Part shown: one piece after another, positions 15,898 to 23,025 of the stretch
Numbering within the stretch: position 1 is the stretch's first letter
Layout: each line of letters begins with the position of its first letter
Assembly: GCA_902532015.1 (NCBI GenBank)
Contig: CACAGI010000012.1
Location: 1-41,013, forward strand
Direction: 5' to 3'
From: an uncultured SAR86 cluster bacterium
GTDB lineage: Bacteria; Pseudomonadota; Gammaproteobacteria; Magnimaribacterales; Magnimaribacteraceae
DNA: 41,013 nucleotides
Program-made: the position numbers and the translations under genes
The notes under the pieces: model-generated
What the model was told of the DNA's origin: nothing
The model's input: only the letters and a program-made list of their open reading frames with translations
Databases searched by the model: none

Positions 15898-16878
15898 ATG
15901 ACTAGAAAGATAATCATAGATACAGACCCAGCTATGGGAACAAAAGGAGGAGATCCAGAAGATTGCTTTGCTATTATGCTAGCAATGAATTCTCCTGAGT
16001 TAGAAATTTTGGGAATAACAACCGTTCAGGGCAATGTCCCTGTAGAAAGAGGCTACAGTAATGCTAAATACTTAGTTAATGCATTTCAAAAAGATATACC
16101 AGTTCACACCGGTGTTCCTGGAACTTATGATTCAGAAAGGAATGAAAAAAGAAAATGGCTAAGCGAAAGAAAAGAAATGGTTCAACTGACTCCCATGCTA
16201 GAGCCAGCAGCAGAAGATCTATCTGCGCCATCTTTTATAGCTAAAACATGCAGAGAGCAGACTGGAGAAATAGAGCTGGTTACTATTGGACCTCTAACAA
16301 ATGTAGCAAAAGCTTTAGATGAAGATCCTCAATTATCTAAACATATTAAAAAAATTACCTTGATGGCAGGAGCTGCTAAGGTACCCGGAAATGTTACTCC
16401 AGCAGCAGAATTTAACGTGTGGGCTGATCCAGAATCAGCTGCTAAAGTATTTAGTTCTGGAATAGATTGTACTTTGGTTCCACTGGATGTCTGTCATAAA
16501 ACAAGATTTAGCAGAAAACAGCTTGAGTTGATAGGAGAGAACAAACACCCATTCTGTCAGTTTGTAAATGAGTCTGTCGATCCGTGGCTAAAAATTAATC
16601 CCAATCACAACATCATAGATCAAGGGCTTCATCTATACGACTCACTTGCAATGGCTCTGAGTTTTTGTCCTGAACTAGCTGAGTTTAAGAAAGCTTACGT
16701 GACTGTCGAAACTAAAGGAGAATATACAGATGGGGAGACTGTTTGTGAATTTAATGAATCTATTATGGGTCAAGTATTCAAGCCAAAGCCAAATGCAGAA
16801 GTAGCTTTAGATATTGATGTGGAAGGTTTTAATAAACTTTTTGAAGAAAGGGTTCTAAACTTTTTAATTAACCTTTGA
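15898..16878 (+). CDS. Nucleoside hydrolase (IUNH family)
   Basis: Members hydrolyse the N-glycosidic bond of ribonucleosides, giving ribose and base. The 326 residues fit the family. The calcium-binding start is the longer variant: IIIDTDPAMGTKGGDPEDCF gives D8 and D10, then D19 and D22 after a short insertion relative to DTDPGxDD. LMAGAAKVPGNVTPAAEFNVWADPESA (155-181, read in parts) carries the ribose-binding N and E. In place of the usual catalytic LHDP-type block the sequence reads GLHLYDSLAMAL, with Y247 where His is expected and H245 two residues earlier. That changes the leaving-group acid, so base preference is uncertain. Its stop TGA abuts the stop of the acyl-CoA synthetase (TGATCA). 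Ribokinase lies in the facing gene run. Confidence 0.9.
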   Translation: MTRKIIIDTDPAMGTKGGDPEDCFAIMLAMNSPELEILGITTVQGNVPVERGYSNAKYLVNAFQKDIPVHTGVPGTYDSERNEKRKWLSERKEMVQLTPMLEPAAEDLSAPSFIAKTCREQTGEIELVTIGPLTNVAKALDEDPQLSKHIKKITLMAGAAKVPGNVTPAAEFNVWADPESAAKVFSSGIDCTLVPLDVCHKTRFSRKQLELIGENKHPFCQFVNESVDPWLKINPNHNIIDQGLHLYDSLAMALSFCPELAEFKKAYVTVETKGEYTDGETVCEFNESIMGQVFKPKPNAEVALDIDVEGFNKLFEERVLNFLINL

Positions 16879-18417
16879 TCACCAAAACCTCTTTTTCACT
16901 AAATTTCTTTGTATTTTTCCTGTAGGTAGACGTGGTAATTCTTCTTCCCAGAATTCATAAGATTTAGGCTTTTTAAAACCTGATAATTTTTCCTCCGCCA
17001 TTAGTTGCAATTCCTCTAAGACTTCGTCTTTATTTGCACCTTTCTCTAAATTAATAACTGCTTTAATTTCTTCTCCCCATTCCTCATTTGGTACACCTAC
17101 GCAACAAACTTCGGCTACCTTTTCATTCATTAACAAAATATTGTCAATCTCCTGAGGATATATATTAGTTCCTCCAGAAATAATGGTATCTGCGCTTCTG
17201 CCAGTAAGGAAATAGTATCCATCTTCATCGCAATACCCTATATCTCCCATAGTAAAATAGTCTCCCCAATAAGCTCCAGAAGTTTTTTCTTTGGCCTTGT
17301 AATACTCAAATCGTCCTTTTGCAGGTGCACTAAAATAAATAGTACCTTCTTTGCCTTGGTCAACTTTATTAAACTCTTCATCTAGGATTATGACCTCAGT
17401 ACCTTCATTAGCTTGACCTACGCTACCCGGTTTATTTAACCATTCTTGCGGCTCAATAAAGCACCCTCCACCTTCAGTTGCTGCATAATATTCATAAATA
17501 ATTGGACCAACCCAATCTATCATTGCTTTTTTTACTTCCACAGGACACGGAGCTGCCCCATGCAAAATCCACCTCATTGAGGATAAATCATATTTTGATT
17601 TTATTTCTTCAGGTAATCTCAAAACACGATGAAACATTGTTGCCACCATGTGCGTGTGAGTGCATTTATATCTACTAATTAGCTCTAACATTTTTTCGGC
17701 ATCCCACTTATCCATTAGATAGACGCCTACACCTGCCATTAAAGAAATATTGATATTAAGTCCAAGGGGCGCTGCATGATAAGCAGGACCTGGACAAATA
17801 CTAAAATCAGTTTCTGGATTGAAAGCGGCTGTATCCAAAGTTAGTTGTTCTGTTTTGGAAGGAGGCGGATTTTCATGTCTAAACACTCCTTTGGGTCTGC
17901 CGGTTGTGCCTGAGGTATAGAGCATGGATCTACCTGCTATAGGTTCAGCTATATCTGATTCATCATATTCTTTTAGAGTCTCTAAAAACGGAAGTGCCAG
18001 ATGATGCTCACCATCAGCTGACAAGATAATTACCTCAGGTAGCTGTTGATTAATTGCCTCTATAAATTCAGAAAAAATAGCATCGCAAACTACTACTTTA
18101 GCTTCACAGTTTTCTACTATGTAACATATCTCTTCAGGTGTAAGGTGCCAATTTATTGGAGTTATTCTTAAACCAACTCTTAAAGGTCCGAAAAGAGCTT
18201 CTAAGAATTCTGGTCGATTCTTGCAAACTATGGCAACTCCATCGCCCGGCTGTAAACCTTTATCGGACAAAAAGTTAGCATAGCGATTGCTATTTTCATT
18301 AAGCTCTTTAAATGTCCTCTCTCCGTGCTCACTTACAATGGCTTTTTTGTCTGGAATATTTTTAGCATGGAAAGCTATACCCATTCCTACTAAAGCATGC
18401 TCTTGGAAAGTTTGCAT
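16879..18417 (-). CDS. AMP-forming acyl-CoA synthetase / carboxylate-CoA ligase
   Basis: This ANL-superfamily enzyme activates a carboxylic acid with ATP and then forms the CoA thioester. Counted from the preferred ATG (512 residues) it shows the P-loop-like MLYTSGTTGRPKGV at about 165-178, the adenine motif YEYYAATEGGG, the hinge block GDIGYCDEDGYYFLTGR, and the C-terminal catalytic lysine in LPTGKIQRN. A TTG 9 nt upstream (18426) would overlap the PhyH gene by 8 nt. The ATG, which follows the PhyH stop by 1 nt, is more likely. Medium- or branched-chain fatty acids are plausible substrates, given the PhyH neighbour, but the acyl specificity cannot be read. It is the last gene of the 13-gene run. 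Confidence 0.93.
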   Translation of the reverse strand: MQTFQEHALVGMGIAFHAKNIPDKKAIVSEHGERTFKELNENSNRYANFLSDKGLQPGDGVAIVCKNRPEFLEALFGPLRVGLRITPINWHLTPEEICYIVENCEAKVVVCDAIFSEFIEAINQQLPEVIILSADGEHHLALPFLETLKEYDESDIAEPIAGRSMLYTSGTTGRPKGVFRHENPPPSKTEQLTLDTAAFNPETDFSICPGPAYHAAPLGLNINISLMAGVGVYLMDKWDAEKMLELISRYKCTHTHMVATMFHRVLRLPEEIKSKYDLSSMRWILHGAAPCPVEVKKAMIDWVGPIIYEYYAATEGGGCFIEPQEWLNKPGSVGQANEGTEVIILDEEFNKVDQGKEGTIYFSAPAKGRFEYYKAKEKTSGAYWGDYFTMGDIGYCDEDGYYFLTGRSADTIISGGTNIYPQEIDNILLMNEKVAEVCCVGVPNEEWGEEIKAVINLEKGANKDEVLEELQLMAEEKLSGFKKPKSYEFWEEELPRLPTGKIQRNLVKKRFW

Positions 18418-18418
18418 C

Positions 18419-19414
18419 TTAATCAATTAAAGATTTTTGATACTCGTTAAGGACAGGTTTTTTTGGCCACTTATATTTATCTCTATCTTGAGCTTCTACT
18501 ATAAGAGGGAATTCATCTGCGTTTCTAAATCCATTAGTCCAGTTTGTTGTGGAAATAAGCTTATCCACTGCTTCTCTTCTTTTTTCCAATATGTCTTCAC
18601 TTGTTAAGTGCTTAGGCATCATGCATATTAAAGACGCAGCTCTAATTAAACTGTTAGTGCCTTCTTCCAGTTCAGATCCAGAATTGCTGCAATGTATAGT
18701 TCTTGAGTCCCAAAGAAGCATATCTCCAGGTTCCATGTGACACATTACAGCTTTTTCAGAAGTTAATTTAGGATCATCATTAGGAAAACGAAAATGATCT
18801 ACATCCAAAGGCAATCTAGACAGTCTTTCTTCATACTCATTAGGAATATTCTCAAAAAATTTATGTGATCTAGGTATCACAACATTACCACCAATCTTTT
18901 CTGAGGTAGGCAATAAATTTACTAAACCTTGCACACAATGTTTTCCTGGTTTTGAAATTGGATGTTGATCTATATGAAACCAAGATTGACCACTTTCCGT
19001 TTTCCAATCTAGATCAATATTCCAGGGCCTCCATAAAGAAACACCATCGAAACTTGTTAACAATTCTTCTGTATCCCAAATCTTTGCAAAAGCTTTTTTT
19101 ACATTGGGTATCCCTCTCACATACCACTGAGCTTCTGAATGACCGATACCATAACTCGGCATAATTCCGCCATGGGCACAAGTTGGCCACTTATCGTCTA
19201 CCCAGGTTGTAGGATCTTTTCTATCTATGCCTGTACCTAACTCTTCTAAATAGTCCCACAACAAATCAAGTGTTCTTTGGGCTTCTTTTGTAGTTAGAGC
19301 ATTCTTTATTACAACATAGCCATATTCATCTAAATACTTAATACTTTCTTCTGAACCAGAATCTAGTCTAGGTACATGTCTGTATTCTATTTCAATGTTG
19401 AAATCGCTTGTCAT
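18419..19414 (-). CDS. Phytanoyl-CoA dioxygenase (PhyH)-family Fe(II)/2-oxoglutarate oxygenase
   Basis: The 331-residue protein has the PhyH jelly-roll pattern. The metal triad is H147 and D149 in WFHIDQHP, and H241 in RTIHCSN; preceding GDMLLWDSR is typical. IGGNVVIPRSHKFF is the conserved strand that often follows the first ligand pair. PhyH enzymes hydroxylate acyl-CoAs or small molecules such as ectoine or phosphonates using Fe(II), O2 and 2-oxoglutarate. A short hairpin with the GGGGAG ribosome site in its loop lies directly before the ATG. The adjacent CoA ligase suggests an acyl-CoA or acid substrate, but this is not decisive. It follows ribokinase by 21 nt. Confidence 0.9.
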   Translation of the reverse strand: MTSDFNIEIEYRHVPRLDSGSEESIKYLDEYGYVVIKNALTTKEAQRTLDLLWDYLEELGTGIDRKDPTTWVDDKWPTCAHGGIMPSYGIGHSEAQWYVRGIPNVKKAFAKIWDTEELLTSFDGVSLWRPWNIDLDWKTESGQSWFHIDQHPISKPGKHCVQGLVNLLPTSEKIGGNVVIPRSHKFFENIPNEYEERLSRLPLDVDHFRFPNDDPKLTSEKAVMCHMEPGDMLLWDSRTIHCSNSGSELEEGTNSLIRAASLICMMPKHLTSEDILEKRREAVDKLISTTNWTNGFRNADEFPLIVEAQDRDKYKWPKKPVLNEYQKSLID

Positions 19415-19433
19415 TGTCTCCCCTTTTCAGACA
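19415..19433 (-). promoter_or_regulatory. Hairpin carrying the PhyH ribosome-binding site
   Basis: On the minus strand TGTCT and AGACA form a 5-bp stem around GAAAAGGGG, directly before the ATG. The strong Shine-Dalgarno (AAGGGGAG) lies in the loop and the 3' arm, so initiation could be modulated. A 5-bp stem is weak and could be chance. Confidence 0.3.
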
Positions 19434-19435
19434 GG

Positions 19436-20356
19436 TTAAGTAATTTGGTGAAAATTTACAACTTCTTCCATGCTTGGCATAGAAGCAGAAGCTCCTTTCT
19501 TCATCACGGATAAAGCAGCAGCTTTGTTAGCAAAATTAACCGAATCCAATAAATCTTTACTCTCTAAATATTGACTAGCCAAGGCCCCTATAAAACAATC
19601 ACCAGAACCGGTCGTATCCACAGCTTCAACCTTATGGCCTTCAATCAATTGACCTTTTTGATCGTCATGAACATAAGCCCCTTTTGATCCAAGAGTTACC
19701 ACAACACTTTGGGTTGTACTCAGATTTAAATCCTTTATAGCCTGACCTATAGAGTCAGCATTCTGCCTCTCTAGAGTTCGTTCAGTTAAGTTTTCTAATT
19801 CAGGTTCATTCATGACAAGTAAATCGGTTTCGTGAATAAGATTTTTACTTATTTTCAAAGCTGGGGCTGTATTTAATATTCTATAAGTTCCTGTATTCTT
19901 TGCTTTAATGAACAGATCTTCAATCTCTGAAGACGGAACTTCAAGTTGAGATATTAAAACATCACTCGCGCTTAATTCTTTGTCTGATATTTGATTTGAT
20001 TTAACTTGTTCGTTGGAACCAGAAATAACAATAATCTGATTTTCTGAAGTTTCTTCAAAGACATAAATGAAAGCTATCCCTGAAGAACCTTCGTGTCTTC
20101 CAACCATCGAAGTGTCTACGTGTTCGCTATTAAGGCTTTCTAGTAATTCATCTCCAAAAACATCATTTCCGACTTTACCAATCAATGAAACCGGGAAACC
20201 TAATCTTGAAACGGTCACTGCTTGATTAGCGCCCTTACCTCCTTGGAAAGTTTCGAAACTATTTCCTAAAATAGTTTCTCCTTTGGCAGGTTGTTTATCA
20301 CTGTAAACAATCAGATCCATATTAATGCTTCCAAAAACTATTATTGGAGAAGACAT
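19436..20356 (-). CDS. rbsK: Ribokinase (PfkB family)
   Basis: Ribokinase phosphorylates D-ribose to ribose 5-phosphate with ATP. The 306 residues show both PfkB signatures: the N-terminal ETFQGGKGANQAVTVSRLG (GGKGAN at 39-44) and the C-terminal DTTGSGDCFIGALAS with D253 as catalytic base. ILNTAPA and VMNEPELENLT are close to ribokinase's NPAPA and PNE motifs, which favours ribose over fructose, adenosine or pseudouridine. It follows an ADP-ribosylglycohydrolase-family gene by 5 nt in the same direction. A nucleoside hydrolase lies nearby on the other strand, so the set could channel ribose from nucleosides or ADP-ribosyl compounds into the pentose phosphate pool. No ABC ribose importer is present in the window. 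Confidence 0.9.
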   Translation of the reverse strand: MSSPIIVFGSINMDLIVYSDKQPAKGETILGNSFETFQGGKGANQAVTVSRLGFPVSLIGKVGNDVFGDELLESLNSEHVDTSMVGRHEGSSGIAFIYVFEETSENQIIVISGSNEQVKSNQISDKELSASDVLISQLEVPSSEIEDLFIKAKNTGTYRILNTAPALKISKNLIHETDLLVMNEPELENLTERTLERQNADSIGQAIKDLNLSTTQSVVVTLGSKGAYVHDDQKGQLIEGHKVEAVDTTGSGDCFIGALASQYLESKDLLDSVNFANKAAALSVMKKGASASMPSMEEVVNFHQIT

Positions 20357-20361
20357 AGAAT

Positions 20362-21432
20362 TTAGGGTAAATCAGGAGAGCTGGAAAATTTTTCTACTAA
20401 AGCACATGTTCTATCGACCAAATCATCTAGATTTAACTCGCCTACACCTGATACAGCCGTAAGGACTCTTCCTTGCCAAGGTTCTGTCCAAAGCTCAGGT
20501 ATTGAGCCTTGATCTAATCCAATCAAACCACCAACAGTGGCACCGGTACAGTCCGTATCCCAACCACAGCAAATGGTTTCACCGATCGCTTCATCAAATG
20601 AATCCTGAAAAGATAAAAATGCCCAAACTACTACGGATAAATTATTCAAGCTGTGAACGGGTGACATGTCCCCATAATATTCGTGTAAGTTTGAAGCTGG
20701 TTTACCTGCATTATTTATACCTAATAAAACTGCTTCATAAGCTTCAGAATCTTTATCAATCAGATTTAAAGCTGCGTTAACAGCTTCTTCTCTAGAGTTT
20801 GAGTCAGGTATAAGGGCACACAATCCTGCTATATAAGCCGAGGCTTCTACAGCACAACCTCGATGCGAAAGAATCGCATCTCTTCTAGCTAATTCAGCTG
20901 CAAGTTTAGGTTTACCCGGCAAGACCCAGCCATACATGTCTATTCTTATTTGTGCACCAATCCAATCGTTATATTCACCATCATTAATTTCATTAAGATC
21001 AAAGTTTCTTTTACCACCAAACTGATAAGCCATGTCCAATCTCTCTAGTAATTTTAGATATGAATCCCTTTCTGCAGTAAAAGTTGCGCCAACAGGTAAA
21101 AGATTTATCCAAGACCTAGCAACATCATCAGTATCAATCTCAATGCCATGACGCTCCAACATCATTAAAGCAAGTACAAGATAAGTTATGTCATCATCAA
21201 CCTCAGCTTTATCCATCTTTCCTAAACAACACTTTATATTAGGTCCTCTTAACATCTCATGATCCATGTAATTAACATAATTCCTTAAAGGCAAAGAACC
21301 TGAGTCGGAAAGAAATTTATTAAGACCTTCAGGACCTTCTCTCATAGAAATCATTTCTACTGGCTTTCCTAGCAAACAACCTGAGATTCGTCCTTGCCAA
21401 GCAGCTCTTATGATATCAATTTGATTGGACAT
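20362..21432 (-). CDS. ADP-ribosylglycohydrolase (ARH/DraG)-family protein
   Basis: The 356-residue all-alpha protein carries the family's two metal-binding patches: VDDDITYLVLALMMLER with D79-D80-D81, and CCGWDTDCTGATVGGLIG with D292 and D294, which bind two Mg ions. The start (AWQGRISGCLLGKPVEM) is also typical. DraG removes ADP-ribose from proteins, and relatives act on O-acetyl-ADP-ribose, ADP-ribosyl-DNA or small ribosides. No ADP-ribosyltransferase is in the window. The direct linkage to ribokinase (5 nt) and PDF suggests a catabolic use, release of a ribose moiety, rather than signalling. An AGGAG site 8 nt before the ATG supports the start. Confidence 0.88.
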   Translation of the reverse strand: MSNQIDIIRAAWQGRISGCLLGKPVEMISMREGPEGLNKFLSDSGSLPLRNYVNYMDHEMLRGPNIKCCLGKMDKAEVDDDITYLVLALMMLERHGIEIDTDDVARSWINLLPVGATFTAERDSYLKLLERLDMAYQFGGKRNFDLNEINDGEYNDWIGAQIRIDMYGWVLPGKPKLAAELARRDAILSHRGCAVEASAYIAGLCALIPDSNSREEAVNAALNLIDKDSEAYEAVLLGINNAGKPASNLHEYYGDMSPVHSLNNLSVVVWAFLSFQDSFDEAIGETICCGWDTDCTGATVGGLIGLDQGSIPELWTEPWQGRVLTAVSGVGELNLDDLVDRTCALVEKFSSSPDLP

Positions 21433-21446
21433 AATTTAACTCCTAT

Positions 21447-21998
21447 TTAATCTAGTATTTCTTCTTCGCTGACTTCTTGAAGAATCATTTCATCTTCATA
21501 CATTAAAGTGCTAACGTCTTCCATTCTATCAACATACAACATACCTATAAGATGATCTAGCTCATGTTGAAAAACGGTAGCTAAGAAGTCTTCTACCTCA
21601 ACTGTTCTCTCATCTGCATTTTCATCTAGATAATCTATCCTTACTTTTCTTGGTCTCTCAACGTAGCCCCTTAACCCAGGAACGCTTAAGCACCCTTCCC
21701 AAAAACCTTGGACTTCTTTATCTAACACGGTTATTTGTGGATTGAAGATAACATAAGGTTCTGTAGTCTCCATATCTGGATATCTATACGATTCTTCAGA
21801 AAGTTTAATTACAGCAAGCTGTTTGGAAATGCCAATTTGAGGAGCTGCAAGACCTATACCGCCAGCTTCTTCTAATGAATCCCACATATCTCTCAATAAG
21901 ATCTCTGTTTCTTCAGAAAGAATCTCTTCTAAAGTAAAAGGCTTTGCTTCTACTCGAAGCAAAGGATTACCCATCTTTAAAATCTTCTTAACGCTCAA
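21447..21998 (-). CDS. def: Peptide deformylase
   Basis: Peptide deformylase removes the N-formyl group from new proteins and needs Fe(II) or Zn. All three motifs are present: GGIGLAAPQIG (46-56), EGCLSVPG with metal ligand C103, and QHELDHLIGMLYVDRM with H145, E146 and H149. The 183 residues fit the family. The start is a TTG without a clear ribosome site, but the N terminus it gives (KKILKMGNPLLR) matches the conserved opening, so it is kept; the ATG at residue 9 would delete it. It is set in a run of catabolic genes rather than next to fmt. It may therefore be a second copy, or may deformylate another compound. That cannot be settled without the rest of the genome. Confidence 0.94.
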   Translation of the reverse strand: MSVKKILKMGNPLLRVEAKPFTLEEILSEETEILLRDMWDSLEEAGGIGLAAPQIGISKQLAVIKLSEESYRYPDMETTEPYVIFNPQITVLDKEVQGFWEGCLSVPGLRGYVERPRKVRIDYLDENADERTVEVEDFLATVFQHELDHLIGMLYVDRMEDVSTLMYEDEMILQEVSEEEILD

Positions 21999-22000
21999 TT

Positions 22001-23023
22001 TTATTCAGGCTCTGCAATCTTCAGGAGCTGCTTTCCTTTGTTCTTTCCTGTATAGAGCCTTAAAAGAGTTTCGGGAGCATTCTCAATTCCTTCTTGAATA
22101 TCTTCTTGATAAATAATCTTGCCTTCACTTTCCCATTGCATGAGTTCACCAATGGCTTCAGGAAATTTATCCATATAATCAAGAACGATAAAACCTTCCA
22201 TTCTTGCTCTTTGTATAATCAAAGCCATGTAATTAGAAGGTCCTGGTGCCGGTGTTTCGTTGTTATAGCCTGATATAGCTCCACATATAGCTAGTCTAGC
22301 TCCTTGATTTACAACTGTAAGGGCAGTGTTTAAAAATTCACCCCCAACGTTATCGAATACTACATCTACTCCTTCAGGACAGAGCTCTGGTAGAACCTCG
22401 CTTAAGTTAGCCTTTTTGTAATCTATGGCTGCATCGATCTTTACTTCTTCAGTGAGCCATTTACATTTCTCGGCTCCTCCAGCTACTCCTATCACTCGAC
22501 ACCCTTTTATTTTAGCTATCTGAGCTGCAATAGAGCCTGTTGACCCAGCTGCACCAGACACAAGAACCGTTTCTCCTTCTTTAGGTTTTCCCACGTCAAG
22601 TAGTCCGAAATAAGCTGTTAATCCAGTTATGCCAAAAATACTTAATGGAGCAGTTAAAGAAGCTCCGTCAGGAAGCACGGTAGCATTCAAAATTCCTTCT
22701 CCATTCGATATGGCATACTCTTGCCAACCAAAGGTTCCCTGAACAAAATCACCTTCTTTGTAGCCAGGGTTATTTGATTCGATTACTTGACCTACAGAAC
22801 CAGCTCTCATTACTTCACCGATCCCGACTGGAGGGACATAGCTCTTTCTATCTTCCATCCACCCTCTTTGGGCAGGATCAAAACTAAGATATAAATTCTT
22901 TATCAAAAACTCACCTTCCTTTATATCTTCGACTTCTTCTTCTAAAAATTCAAAGTTATGCTCTCCAACCATTCCGACAGGACGAGCAGATAAAAGCCAT
23001 TTTTTATTTTTTAAGTTTTTCAA
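22001..23023 (-). CDS. Zinc-independent medium-chain reductase (PTGR/CurA-like NADP-dependent oxidoreductase)
   Basis: The 340-residue protein belongs to the MDR family near leukotriene B4 12-hydroxydehydrogenase/prostaglandin reductase and E. coli CurA. LYLSFDPAQRGWM (44-56) matches the family's SLDPYMRGRM block, and VSGAAGSTGSIAAQIAKIKG (155-174) is the nucleotide-binding turn. No catalytic zinc cysteines are present. Members reduce the C=C bond of alpha,beta-unsaturated aldehydes and ketones with NADPH. The start is TTG with a strong AAGGAG site 5 nt before it that lies inside the last codons of the amine oxidase gene (2-nt gap), which suggests translational coupling. A role in detoxifying or processing the aldehyde product of the oxidase is plausible but unproven. 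Confidence 0.92.
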   Translation of the reverse strand: MKNLKNKKWLLSARPVGMVGEHNFEFLEEEVEDIKEGEFLIKNLYLSFDPAQRGWMEDRKSYVPPVGIGEVMRAGSVGQVIESNNPGYKEGDFVQGTFGWQEYAISNGEGILNATVLPDGASLTAPLSIFGITGLTAYFGLLDVGKPKEGETVLVSGAAGSTGSIAAQIAKIKGCRVIGVAGGAEKCKWLTEEVKIDAAIDYKKANLSEVLPELCPEGVDVVFDNVGGEFLNTALTVVNQGARLAICGAISGYNNETPAPGPSNYMALIIQRARMEGFIVLDYMDKFPEAIGELMQWESEGKIIYQEDIQEGIENAPETLLRLYTGKNKGKQLLKIAEPE

Positions 23024-23025
23024 GA

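Noticed and set aside
15898-15990. Apparent frameshift or insertion in the nucleoside hydrolase DTDPGxDD motif
   Set aside because: A DxDP...GxDxDD variant with the same insertion is a known layout in the family, and the frame continues cleanly.
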